Part shown: one piece after another, positions 11,022 to 22,199 of the stretch
How positions within the stretch are numbered: position 1 is the stretch's first letter
Layout of the letters: each line of letters starts with the position of its first letter
Assembly (NCBI RefSeq): GCF_035222485.1
Contig: NC_085925.1
Coordinates: 3,720,001-3,784,000, forward strand
Reading direction: 5' to 3'
Origin: Podospora pseudoanserina
Taxonomy: Eukaryota > Ascomycota > Sordariomycetes > Sordariales > Podosporaceae
Length of the DNA stretch: 64,000 nucleotides
Translations under genes and position numbers: made by a program
Notes under the pieces: model-generated
The model's input: only the letters and a program-made list of their open reading frames with translations
Database searches by the model: none
What the model was told of the DNA's origin: nothing

Positions 11022-11055
11022 CATCCAGGGGCTCAGGGGCTCAGGGGCTTAGGGG
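11022..11055 (+). repeat. Short tandem repeat of aggggctc
   Basis: Four imperfect 10-bp units (variants of aggggctcag) end in aggggcaaag, in the 3' flank of the chimeric gene. The rest of 10931-11894 holds no gene that I can see. Confidence 0.6.
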
Positions 11056-11894
11056 CAAAGCCCCACTTTGGCTGCTTCAAGTCAATCTAATCTGACTTTG
11101 TTGTTGAGATAGGTTTGCCGTACGATACAACCTGGATATTAGCTTGATGAGATTTTGAATATGCTGTGTTGTTTGACTCTCTGACATATCTACATACCTG
11201 GTTCATACCAGTAAGAGGTGAAAGGCTCGACATGTCACTAGACCTAGAAACGTGTCGCCTTCCATTTCAGCAGATAGCACATACAACATCAGACCCCAGG
11301 GTACGCAGTTTTCTCTTCTTTCACGTTATAGTTCTCAGCTCCACAGCTGAGCAACCTTCATGGTTCATTCAACCAGTGCCGGATAATTGCAAGATTGGTG
11401 GAATTTGGCCCTGTCCGGTCGTCCATATACGCACCTCGGCAACAGCACCCCCGGTGGCGGAGATAATTGACTCCAGATACTTACTACACCACCGTGTCGG
11501 TACGTGCATGCAAAGATTCGCCCAGCTAGGTGATCGCTATTGAGTTTTCTCGGCAATCGACCAGCTTTTGTATCCTAAATGTAGATCGGATGTTGTCGAC
11601 TCGATTGTCGGGTTTCACCCTTGAGATAAATTGGTAAACCAGTCGGAGATCCACAACCCACCTCGGAATGTTACCGTGAGATTTCTCCGCCGGGTCTTGA
11701 CCTCATCCAGAAGCACTATACCGTTCTGATAGAACAGAACCAGACTATCATGAGGCGACGCACTATAGGGCGGGTAAATGCATCCATCATAACAACTGAA
11801 AACCCCCCTTTCTGTCATTGATAGTTGTCCTGTTTCTACAAATCTGGCCTTACTCTCAGCTTGAGTTTAGCTTCATTCAGAACGGCTCGCAAAA

Positions 11895-13453
11895 ATGAGA
11901 ATCTCTGTGTTGGCGGCTTTATTCTCCGGGGTACTGGCTGCCGCCTCGCCAACACTTAACAGACGACGACAGCCTCTAACAAATGCAAACTTAACCGATG
12001 TAGCAAACATCGGCTTTGCAACTCAGAACGGAGGGTGAGTGTTCTCTTCTGTCTCTATCTTTCTTGAACAGCCTTTGACGCCACTCAGGACAACCGGTGG
12101 CCTCGGTGCCAATGCGACAACCGTTACTACCCTTGCCGAGCTCAGTGCCGCCGTCTCGGAAACAAACCCACTGCCCGCCATAGTCTTCATTAAAGGAGCC
12201 ATCACTGGTGCCACAAAGGTCAGAGTGGGGAGTAACAAAAGCATCATCGGCCTCCCTGGGTCATCGCTCAGGGGAATCGGCTTCATAATACGCCACCAAA
12301 AGAACGTCATCATCCGGAATCTTGTCTCGTCTCACGTCGTTGCATCATTAGCTGAGGATGCCGTGAAGATTGACAGCAGCAGCAACATATGGATTGATCA
12401 CTGCGAGTTCTCCTCCGCTCTTGTTGCAGATAAAGACTATTATGATGGTCTTGTGGACGCCTCTCATGGTTCAGACTTCATCACGGTTTCCCAGTGAGCT
12501 CGACTTCCTTCATAAGATCGCAAGTAAAGCTAACCTAGAAAAGCACCTACTTCCACGACCATTGGAAGACGACTCTCGTAGGCCATTCCGACTCCAACGC
12601 CGCCCAAGACACCGGCAAACTTCGCATCACCTACGCCAACAACTACTTCCGCAATATCAACTCCCGCGCCCCCCTCATCAGATTTGGCACAGCCCACATC
12701 TTCAACAATCTCTACGAAAGTGTTGGCAGCGCAATCAATACCCGCATGTCCGCCCAGGTCCTGGTTGAGTCCAATTACTTTCTGAATGTGACCACAGCAG
12801 TGACAAGCAAAGATTCGAAAGAAGTCGGATATGCAAGGTTGGAGGATAATGTCTTTGGGAGGGCAGCCAGTAACGCGCCGGTGGGGAGCTTGACCAAACA
12901 AAAGATTCCGTACGCGTATACTCTCTTGGGAAGTGGGAAGGTGCAAGGGGTAGTGCCCTTACAGGCGGGGGCGAGACTGAATGTTACCGTGCCGGTGCCT
13001 GTAGAGCCAGAGCCAACAACGACCTCTTCGTCGACAACCACATCGCAGACAAGCCTGTCCACTACAACAACTTTGGTGACCACCACGTCTGCTCCAATTA
13101 CAACCACGTCGGTCATAAGCACCCCGAGTACAACTACATCAATTACTAGCATCATGGTCACTACCACCTTAGTCGAGTCGCCAACCACAGTCGAGCCAAC
13201 AGTAGAGCCTACAACTACTGAGCCCACAACAACCACTGAGCCAACCACTACCTCTGACCCAACCTCAGCAACTGAGCTGACTACTACCTCTGAGCCGACT
13301 CCAACAACGGAATCTCCCACTGAAGCCCCAACTACAGCAGAGCCTACAACAACAGCAGAACTGACAACAATGACCACCAACCCAGAGCCAACCGAGTCCA
13401 CCGACCCGGACACCTCCCAACCAACCGAGACACCCAGCCCCACCACACCATAG
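11895..13453 (+). CDS. Pectate lyase, polysaccharide lyase family 1, with Thr-rich tail
   Basis: Exons 11895-12034, 12089-12493 and 12544-13453 give 484 residues. The protein starts with a signal peptide (MRISVLAALFSGVLAAAS) and a dibasic stretch RRR suited to Kex2 processing. PL1 hallmarks follow: NIWIDHCEFSS (vWiDH), DYYDGLVDASHGSDFITVSH, TYFHDHWKTTLVGHSD, and RAPLIRFG containing the catalytic Arg of the RxPxxR pattern. It should cleave polygalacturonate by calcium-dependent beta-elimination outside the cell. From about residue 340 the protein becomes a ~145-residue Thr/Ser/Pro/Glu tail (TTTEPTTT-type repeats) with no GPI signal at the end, probably heavily O-glycosylated. Most PL1 lyases end soon after the beta-helix. 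It converges with the small secreted protein downstream, 165 bp away. Confidence 0.92.
13010..13450 (+). repeat. Low-complexity Thr/Ser/Pro coding repeat
   Basis: Degenerate ACN-rich repeats encode the tail of the pectate lyase. The opposite strand shows a long Val/Ser open frame only because of this composition. Confidence 0.8.
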
Positions 13454-13617
13454 TCAGTTCACTAGACAGTCATATCATCCAGCAATCAAGCAAATCACTC
13501 AGGTCAAAGCAGATATATTTTGCCAAGAATAGTCACAACCATAGATAGCTCCCCCTGCCAACCCCCCAAGCAGCCGTGACTACTACCCTTGCCACTCCAA
13601 CCCATTTTCAACCCCAC

Positions 13618-13986
13618 TTAAACAGTAACAGGCGTGCAGCCCCTAGGAGCAAAGCAGACAAAGCCAGGGGAGGCGCAGCAACGAGCATAAGAGGTGCCCT
13701 GGGCAAAGGTGAGGCCGTTGCAGAGCTAGGTATCCACTTTGTCAGCCTATTCCTGTCAGATATAGAAACACGTGAAAAAACAACGTACAGTGCCTCCGTT
13801 GCCCAAAGTCCCACCAACAGACCGGCAGCAGGTGGCCGTGTCAGGAGGAGGGGAGGGCTCGCCGCTGCCAGAGGAGCAGCCGCAGTCGTAGACGCAGGTC
13901 TGGCGCGCGTCGATCTCGCTGTCGGGCTGGGGAGCCGCCGAGACGAGGGCCGTGAGGGCGAGGATGAGGGTGGTGGTGAACTTCAT
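13618..13986 (-). CDS. Small secreted cysteine-rich protein (101 aa, 10 Cys)
   Basis: Exon 13986-13789 and exon 13725-13618 are separated by a 63-nt intron (13788-13726) with donor GTACGT and acceptor CCTAG. The first 18 residues, MKFTTTLILALTALVSAA, are a clean signal peptide, followed by an Arg-Gln dipeptide in the form seen after a fungal pro-region. The mature part has ten cysteines, with patterns TCVYDCGC, TATCCRSVGGT, LCNGLTF, YARCCASPG, FVCFAP and GC, enough for five disulfides. I do not recognise a named family; small cysteine-rich proteins of this build act as effectors, antimicrobials or surface proteins in fungi. A TATAAAAG box lies about 95 bp upstream of the start. Reading through the intron gives a false GPI-like hydrophobic end, which I rejected. 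Confidence 0.85.
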
Positions 13987-14078
13987 CTTGAAGGTTTGTT
14001 CTCGTCGAAAGCGTTGTCTGAATAGTGCTTGAGAGGCTGATGATGAAAGAACTCCAAGTGAAGACGTGATCAGGTCTT

Positions 14079-14086
14079 TTATACTT
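14079..14086 (-). promoter_or_regulatory. TATA box of the small cysteine-rich gene
   Basis: On the minus strand the sequence is TATAAAAG, roughly 95 bp before the ATG at 13986 and followed by a CA/CT-rich leader. Position and sequence fit a fungal core promoter. Confidence 0.55.
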
Positions 14087-14502
14087 TTCTCGAGCGTGAT
14101 CGTGCCCCGCGGGAATAGACACGACAACTTCCACCACGCCCATTGCCATCCCCTGTCACCTCGCACTCTGAGGCTCTATAGGATCTCGGACCCAAACATC
14201 CATCTTCACGATGACGACCGTATATTGCTTCACTCACCAATAGGACTGGTTCCGCTCTTGTAGATGCCTGTGCAGTTAGCATTAGCGCTCATGCTATCCC
14301 TCTTCTGTCTCATAGTCTCTGGGTGGTGCAACCATAGTCAAGTCTCATGATACAACTTTGTCAGCGGGCAACATGCTCTCACCGAGAACAACAACCAAGA
14401 AATGCAACATCAGTTGTATTGGTCTCAAAACAGGACCAAAATGTCCGAAGCATCCGGTGCTAACACAAGACAATCTAGTTAGACCCCCTTCTTCAGCTCC
14501 AA

Positions 14503-16573
14503 TCACTGCTTCCTGCAGACCCTCCCATCACCATCAAGCTCCCAGTCCTCACTACCCACAGCAGTCAAAGCGTAAAACACTCCCGTAGGATCCCACGTAT
14601 CCTTCACATTCCTCAACTTCTTGTAATTCTCCAACCCATAAAACTGCTCCTGCCAATCCTCCTGCTCAAAGTTGGCCTCATTGAGATAACACCCACCCCC
14701 CGGCGTAGCGGCATCAAGAGCAGGCTGCACCACCTCGGTCAAGGCCTTCTGCATCTTCATCATCTCCGCCCTGTCAATCGAGTAGTCCCACTTCCCCACA
14801 ACAAGACAGAAAGCCATCGCATTCCTCCAAGCAGGATTCACCGAAGAAACCACCCCCTCCCTCAACCCAACCTTTGCACTCGACGCAACACACCCAAAAG
14901 TGAATCCCTCCTCCTGGATAGCCATCCTCATCGTCGCAGTCAGATTCTTCCCCATCTCCTCATCCGACACCACCGCCCTGGGCAACAACCTCCCCCCCGT
15001 CACCTGCGAGACCGGATACCAGCCATACGGAATCGGCCCAAACGAAGCATTGTAATGCTCCAGAAACGTCTCCGACACCTTGGCCGAATATTCGTACTTC
15101 ACCCCCCTCGCCGTCAAGTCATCCGTAAAAGGCTTCATCGCCGTGTCCACACACTCCGTCGTGTCACAGTCAGGAACAGTAACGCTATACGTCGTCAACG
15201 CGGGGACCTTCCTGTCAGGCCAGGCGTAAATCAGATAGACCAGACTGTTCCCCGCGTCAACAAACGGAATGGTCAAGTTCTGCAGTGAGCCGACAGCATC
15301 CCAAAAGGCGTTGACATCTTCTTTCTTGTCTGACGCGGCGGCAAAGGTAAAGTTGTTCGCACCGCCGACTTTTCTGTCCTCGAATAGGCGGGTGGTCATG
15401 CTGATTACAACACCAAACGTCCCGCCGCCGCCACCAGAAAGAGCAAAATACAGGTCTTGATTTTCCTTCGGAGTGGCGGTGACAAGAGTGCCATTTGCTG
15501 TCACAACCTCCCACTCGAGGACGTTGTCAGCCGAAAGGCCATACTTGCTTGTGAGAATAGAGTGCCCTCCTCCCTGGGTATACCCTCCGGCCAAACCAAC
15601 GGTGGGGCACGAGCCAGAGAGCGTGAGGTAGCCGGATTCCTTGAGGGAATCCAAAACATCAAAGCCTTGCACGCCAGCCCCGATCTTGACGGCGGGGCCG
15701 TTGTAGTCGTCACTGCTGTAGTCCTCGATAATAGAGATGTTCTTGAGGTTGTGGGTCCAGAAGGAGAGGGCACCCTTGCCGGTGGACTTGCCGAGGTAAT
15801 CGTGGCCTGTGTTCTTAATCACGACGCGGAGGTTGTGCTGGGTTGCAAAGGCGAGGCCGGCCTTGACGTCGTCAGCAGCGGTGTCGGTGGTGAGGTTGAC
15901 AGCGTAGCTGACGTAGTTGCCGAGCTCACACTCTTGATCTACGGAGGTGAAAGGGTCACAAGTGGCGTTTTGGAAGATGGGCGCGTTGAACTCGACTGGT
16001 TCGACGAAGCTGTGTGTTGTGTTTAGTGGCTAACTCAACACAAATAGGGGGGTCAGCTTACTGAGTCTCGGGCCTATCCCAGCCTTCCCTCGCCTCGCCG
16101 CATCTCGTCTCATTGTAGATGTTGAAAGGCCCGTTATGGCACACGGCAGCCAGGGGAACCGAGGCAATCAAGCGGCCACCAAGCGTCTCGTTCAGCGCTG
16201 ACCAGTCACCATCTCCTGGCCATGTGTGATCACCAGGGATTAACTTGCAGTTGCTGGTGCCATTAAGACTATGCCCGGTGCCGTTCCAATTATGCCCGGG
16301 AGCGAGTGGGGTGAGTAACGACAACGCAGTCGTGGTGTAAAGTTGGTGGTTGACCATCTCGAAAGGACGTTGCTCTACAAGAGGAGGCCGGTCAAGATCT
16401 GGCTCGATTGTGCTGACATTCGCTAATATTCCACCAGCGAGGAGAAGGATAGCGAGGAGTAGATTCGAAGTGCAACGGGAGGAACTCGCCCTGATATAAC
16501 CATTACAGCCCTTGGCAGCCGTCCTACATGAAGTCATGAGCAGACTCGACATCGAAAAGCCAGGAACGCTCAT
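14503..16573 (-). CDS. FAD-linked oxidase, berberine-bridge-enzyme type
   Basis: Exons 16573-16062 and 16009-14503 join in frame to 672 residues; the intron is 52 nt. A hydrophobic segment at about residues 36-52 (LLLAILLLAGGILA) acts as signal peptide or anchor after a longer than usual N-terminal stretch, so a later Met is possible. The PCMH-type FAD fold is clear: VVIKNTGHDYLG, where the His is the expected flavin-attachment residue, LSGSCPTVGLAGGYTQGGGH, and LYFALSGGGGGTFGVV. The BBE C-terminal block follows with NEANFEQEDWQEQFYG and VFYALTAVGSEDW. Several N-glycosylation sites support secretion. The substrate is unknown: members oxidise carbohydrates, lactones or alkaloids. There is no biosynthetic partner next door, so an extracellular sugar or phenol oxidase role is as likely as secondary metabolism. 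Confidence 0.92.
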
Positions 16574-17829
16574 TTCTCGTCTCTACGGCCGCAATATCTC
16601 GTCATTCGATTTTTTTTTCACTTCCAGGTTTGTGTGAACAATCGGGGATTGCTCCCCTTCCCCGCCAAATTATTCGACATCTGCACAGCAACTCCATCGT
16701 TGGCGGAGTTTACGGGCATATTCCGACCCGGGGGTTCGTTGGTGTTGCTGTGCATCGAGGGGGTAACAAGGGACAAAGACTGATGGGTTACACACCTACA
16801 CCAGAGCGGGAAGAGCACTTGCTGTGCTGAGCCACGATGCAGGTCCAATGGTCGGCTCGGGCGGGTCGATGCTGCACGGGAATGCCTGCCATTGGGTATC
16901 GGAGCAGATTTACGCCCGCAGCGTTGCACACGGCTTCTTACGTGCAGAAGAATGGAGCTTTTTCATCCCAACGAGGGAGTCCTTCGGGTTGGGGTTGGGA
17001 AGCCTCGACCTCGGGAGAGGTTCGCTCTGGACGTGATGAGTCAGGTAGTTCGGTCCTCGTGCCCAGCTTTGGTTGTTTGTTACAGCAATTGCGAGAGATC
17101 GGTGGTGGCTCAGTCATGCCATTTTTTTGTGAACAGTCCGAGTAGTTTGAGGTAGCTGGTAAGTATGTTTGCGATGAAGGAGGGGTGCATGCCGCTCGAT
17201 GTCGAGGTATGTCAGCAACAATGCGACATCAGGCGGGATCTTTGCACATCAATTACCAGGAGCAGCGACCCAGTATGCCTTGGTCGGATCAGCTATCTAG
17301 AGCTGCTCGCAACGGTGCTATGTCAACGCTGCCTGGTGTTGTTGTCCAAAGCATCGCATCGAGGGGACTGGAATCTCCTGTTGTGTGAAGACCGACGGTG
17401 AAAAAGAGCGGAATATCGACTTAGCTATCTCATGCTCGGACTGAGATTTATTCCAGGTTAGTAGATTCTCACAGAGTCAGACAATTCGGTAACAATAGGT
17501 CGTTATTCATTACACTACATCAACGTAGCACATAAGTAGAAAACATAGCGTCTCAAAATTTCCTTTCTTTCCCCCAGCCTCCAAGGCGAAGGTGCCGTAC
17601 AGCAATGAACATCGTGTCTGGAGAACAAACTGCGCCCTCCGCCTCGATGAGGGCGCAGCCTGTTCAAGACTCACTATGCTCCCTTCAAAGCCACGAAATA
17701 GTCCTAGAAAACTGCAGTTCTCTCTTTATCCCTTCTTGTCAAACATCTTCTGCAAAAATAGAAACGAAACAAAAAAATATCAAAAGAGACAGTCGTGTAC
17801 GTGTCAAAGAAAACTGGGAATGTTGGCGG
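16574..17829. other. Intergenic, no gene seen
   Basis: About 1.25 kb between the start of the FAD oxidase and the end of the C2H2 regulator. Open frames on both strands are short, overlapping and low in recognisable motifs. It probably carries the promoter of the oxidase and the 3' region of the regulator. Confidence 0.6.
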
Positions 17830-18739
17830 CTACTTCTTCCCCCCGCGAACTGCTTTGGTGTTTCCATCATGGTCCTTGTGCTTTCTTCGCATATGGCGCA
17901 AAGCATGATCTGGCCTCGAGACAGGAAATGTTTGAGAGCACCCTGATACTGGGCAAGGGAATAGAGCGATGGAGATCCCAAGCTCGTGAGCTCTGTCTTT
18001 GTGGCGGGACGCAATGTGCCTTTTTACATCCGATCGGTATTGATGGCCCTTTTGGCAAATTGGACACTTTTCAGGCTTCTCGCGCTGTCGGATCTGGCGC
18101 CTGTTACAATCCAGTTAGTCTTTGCACGGTTCAAGAAGATCATTAAAGGGGAAATTCTGCTCACGCCGGGATGAAGGAAGGGTCACGTCGTCGACGGGAG
18201 TTGCGAGGCCTAGTAGACGTTTGTTGGGGGCTAGGAAACGCCGTGGTGGGATTCACCCTTGGATTTTCTGCAACTTGAACTGTGCGGTCTCCTTGACCAT
18301 TTGCTAACTCAAAGGGCTCAGAGTGCTGTAGCGGAGCCAAGGGTCTCGGAGTAAGTGGCAAGAAGGACGGCGGCGTTGACATGGTCATCGACATCTGGCT
18401 CGGTGACAAAGACGAGACATCTGATGTAATGGACGGGCAGGCGATCGAGTCTGTGTAGGCAGAAGCCATCCATACGGAATGTGGACTTTCCATGCTGAAG
18501 TCGAAATCTGGGAAAGAACCCAGATTAGGCGACAAAAAATTGAAATCGATAAGAGTAGGGTCGCCGCCGTCCCACTGGCTGCTTTGTTCGGGTTGTTGGT
18601 GAATGGCTCCTTCTGACTGTGGCAGCAAGGGGACGCCAGTGTCGAGGGATGCACCAAAAGTAGGAAAGTCCAGGGGAAAAAGATAGGTATCTTCCCAAAG
18701 CCATGGTAGGGGGTCTGTATTGTCATGTAGGGTCTCCAT
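17830..18739 (-). CDS. C2H2 zinc-finger transcription factor, 281 aa
   Basis: Exons 18739-18165 and 18100-17830 join in frame around a 64-nt intron with donor gtgagc, branch-like gactaac and acceptor aacag. The N-terminal ~190 residues are acidic and Ser/Pro/Phe rich (LPWLWEDTYLFPLDFPTF, FNFLSPNLGSFPDFDF), which looks like an activation domain. A basic run, RPRNSRRRRDP, follows and may serve as nuclear signal. Two fingers end the protein: CPICQKGHQYRSDVKRH, and FPCPVSGCSQTFPVSRPDH continuing to ALRHMRRKH. The C-terminal fingers come from the second exon, so splicing is needed for DNA binding. Targets are unknown. The neighbours are a secreted oxidase and a large empty region, so no cluster role is evident. 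Confidence 0.85.
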
Positions 18740-21700
18740 ATTGATATTGGACCAAGGGTGGGCATGTACAGCACGATCTGCCCTTGCAGGCCAGAAGGCC
18801 GGTGGTTGTGACTTGGTATATGCGGTTAAAGCTTTCTTTTAAAGAGTTGTATTCGTTCGTTTTCGCGTTCCGAAGTTTGCGGATTGCGACCGGTACCTTT
18901 TAGCGACTTGCTCCAGGTCCGTACAATCTGGGACATCGCAATGCAGGGTGGAAGAAAATCAGAGGCGGTTGAATTTCTTCGACTCTTCCCACAACATCAG
19001 TCCCTGATGTCGTCAAAGTCCAAAGGAGCCGAGCACGTACCGTATTGTGAAGGAGAACAGCGTATCATCCAACACCGTCTTCCCTCTGGCCCTGTCGAGA
19101 AAGAACAATACAGTAGCTCCAGAACCTCCTCGCAGACCATGTCGGCTCTTGGATCCCCACCTCAGCATACAACGTGCCGCCTGGAGATAACAAGGCTTCT
19201 GGTTGCTTGTCAAAGGATACCGAGTACCTTGACGAACAGCCTCCAAGTATTTCCGATGAGCTTGGTTGCTGAGGTGGGGATGTGAGAACGCAATTGGGAG
19301 TGCGATGTTCTGGCGGAAGAATACTGCCTGGTGATCAAGACAAAGGCTGCCAGAAAGTTAGTAAGTACTGCAGCTTCAGCATTCGGCATTCACTCACCGT
19401 TCGGCGGTCAATGCAGATGGAAGGCAAAAACTGGAAGAAGTGAAGAAGAGAGTGGCCCACGCTGAATCCCCCAAGCCAGTGATGGTGGGCCCACAGCACT
19501 CATGTGTGTCCGTCAATGAAGACAGACACAACATGAAACTTGAAATGGTACTGCTGCCCAAGGCCATCACTGGCCCTCACAGAGAATTGAATGTAAGGGT
19601 TTTGATGAATGGAAAAGAAAGAAGCAGAGCACAACAATTGAGCAGATGGCGGATTTAAAGCCAGCTTCAACCCCTCACCAGTCCAGCTCCAAAACACAGT
19701 TTTACTTTGCACCAAGCAATTGGTCCAACTACAAAGTACAGTCTCTGTTATCTAAACTGTGCTTTTGATTGGGTGTATATGGGGGTATACAAGCTGCACG
19801 CTTGCTTCCAATGGAATGATTTCGACCACTGTCTTCGGTCGATGATGCCGATGCAATTGGCTGCCCTACTTTTTCTACCGCCCTCGGCAATAGCATGGAC
19901 TGAATATCCGGGCGACAACACACAAGACACTTCACATGGCTCACAGCAAACTGTAGGCCCCCCGCAGTCATTCAACGAGGTCAGGTGGTGCAAGCATCGT
20001 CAGTGTAACCCTCACTTGGTATGTCAACTGCGGCCCGTCCGGGACATGTCGCTTGCGGCTGCGGGGCCGTGTTCACCATCGTTCTGCTCCCGAACGACCC
20101 CGCACCGGTGATGGAAACAAACCAACAATCTGGGAGCCTGAACCGGCCCGTCCGGTTGGTCCTGATCCGTTAGGCCCAGTCCGCGTCCTTTGGAAGAAGG
20201 CCTGCTCTGCTCTGCCTGCACGTGTTTTTTTTTAGCTTTTAGGTTTCGGTTTGTGCCTTGTCGGTTGCGAAACAAATCCGCCGGCACACGGGGCCCCACC
20301 CGTAGGGCTGATCAGCCCCCAACACACTGTCATCGTCAACATGTTCATTTTGTTCTAGAACTCACAGGGGAAAGCTTTGGTAAGCGTGGTAAAGAGTACA
20401 GAAGTAAGGAATAACCTACCTGCATGTCATTACACGCAGCTGTGGGAGGTTATCAGATCATGTCGTGAAACTTGGACCAATAATTCCCGTCTCCGTCCTC
20501 ACCACCAAAAGTATTCCTTCCTCGTCACTACATACCCACGACGTTCGGACAATAGCGATTAGCGCGCTTACCCCAACCAATCCAACCCTTCTATTCGTAA
20601 CCCTTCACCTAGGTAACTACCATTCCAAGCAGTCCTTGCAACTCCTACCGCAACCTCCAGTTCTCCATAGAACTTCCCCCCCTTCACTAGCGCGCGCAGT
20701 AAGGCAGATTTCCGCTAGAGTCACGCTTCTTGGCTCTGTATACAACAATCCTTCTGCTCCCAAATTCCCCCATTCCGGTTATTTTCCACCCAATCACCTC
20801 CCCCATGACCGGTGGATCTGTTGGCGGCCAGGCACGGCCAGGCTGCGGCACAGGGAAACCTTAACCCTTTCAGCGGAGTGGGTTCAGGTGGGGGGGGCAA
20901 CTGCTGGCTTGGCGTGAAACAACATACACCATACGCCCTACATGGTTGGAAAACTAGAGAAGCCACACGGCATGGCTTGCAAAATGTTTCCCTTTTTGAA
21001 CCGAGAAAGGGTTGTCCCGACTGCCGAGTAGGTACCCGCGGCATTGTCAGTGGTGCCGCTGTCTCGGGTCTCAGCTCGAAGTTGGGGGTTTTGTGGTGTG
21101 GAGGGAGGAGCTAAACCTCGACGTCAAGGTCGAGCTTAAGCAACAGTAAGGTAGCTGATCTCAAACTAATGGGTCTCATAACGCAATCAGCCGACATATT
21201 GTTTAATCCTCTCTACAACGGTGTCATGGCAGAATTTTGTCGTCAAAGTCTGCCATATTCCACAGTGACGCGGCAGTAGGATTTTAGCTGTAAACCACCC
21301 CATCCTACAATACCACCTTGGCACTGGAAGGATTTACATGGGATTTATCACCCTACAGGAACCGAGCCCGGCATCTAGATCACATCACAGACGTTGTCCA
21401 GCAATGCCCAGTAACTGAAGTTGAAATCGCGCGATTCAATTGGTAAAAGTCGTGTAAAAAGAAGCGAAGCTGTAAAAGTAGGTATAGGAAAATCCCCCGT
21501 CATGCACCCATCCTCCCGTCGTACCCAGCAGATCCTCCTAACTGTTCTCCATGCAAATGCCCTTGGGGGCTGCCCGATTGAATCCAGCCAACCGGGCGTA
21601 TCTAGTAGATGCCAATGCCTCTCCCCGACTGCTCGAGAACCGCCCGTCTATGATCTAATGTGTCATGCAAGTCGCTATGCTGATGCTGTAAATGAAATGG

Positions 21701-21760
21701 TTCGAAACGAGTGTGTATGGGAGTTGACCTCCTCAATGTTGAATAACCCGGATAATACGT
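18740..21760. other. Large intergenic interval without a supported gene
   Basis: Three kilobases with only short conflicting frames. Part of 20460-20760 is pyrimidine-rich, like a fungal 5' leader or promoter, but no start with a good coding frame follows. A long-promoter or non-coding transcript is possible; nothing proves it. Confidence 0.5.
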
Positions 21761-21995
21761 TTATTTCTAGCATGATGTTAGCAAAAACCCGACTGGCAAA
21801 TGTTGCCATAGCAGCACTCACCCCGCCAGACGATGAACCACCGGAAGAGTTTGAAGAAGACCCCCCTGACGAACTGCCAGAGCTGGAACCGCCTCCATAT
21901 GGGGTGAAGACGACATCAGGCCTGACGATGCTGAGGGCCGATCCGTGCTTGAGGATGTCGTCCCACTTGGTGCTTGAGCTGTCGGATCCAGACAT
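21761..21995 (-). CDS. Small Ser/Gly-rich protein of unknown function
   Basis: The start at 21995 has a good context (AGCAAAATGTC) after a ~150-nt CA-rich leader and a TATA-like ATATAAAG at about 22176-22183. An earlier in-frame ATG at 22178 overlaps that box and is therefore unlikely. The protein begins with a structured-looking stretch, SSTKWDDILKHGSALSIVRP, then DVVFTPYGG, and continues as a Ser/Gly tail. At codon 58 there is a GTGAGT donor, and a CTAAC branch site with a TAG acceptor follow 55 nt on; that splice would end the protein one residue later. Reading through instead adds about 47 residues to a stop at 21675, so the C-terminus is uncertain. I do not recognise the family. Confidence 0.5.
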
Positions 21996-22175
21996 TTTGC
22001 TGAGTTGAAAGATGTTTTGACTGGGAAGAGGCGAGGTTGGCGAGGTGTGTAGTCGATGACTAGTAAGCTGAGTGAAGGCGGGCGTTGGCTTGAGGTGAGA
22101 GAGCTTGTTGATGTTCTTGTGATCGCTGGTGCTTGCTGTTGATGATGTTAGCTGTTGAGATGACGGTGGAGGGTC

Positions 22176-22183
22176 CATGGCTT
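22176..22183 (-). promoter_or_regulatory. TATA-like box of the Ser/Gly-rich small gene
   Basis: The minus strand reads ATATAAAG shortly before the CA-rich leader. It overlaps the more upstream ATG and so supports choosing the ATG at 21995. Confidence 0.45.
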
Positions 22184-22199
22184 TATATCGAACTTGGTC

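Noticed and set aside
12775-13446. 223-codon minus-strand frame rich in Val and Ser
   Set aside because: Mirror image of the Thr-rich tail of the pectate lyase; composition alone keeps it open.
13608-13817. GPI-anchor-like hydrophobic end on the minus strand
   Set aside because: It arises only if the 63-nt intron of the cysteine-rich gene is read in the wrong frame; the spliced frame gives cysteine-patterned residues.
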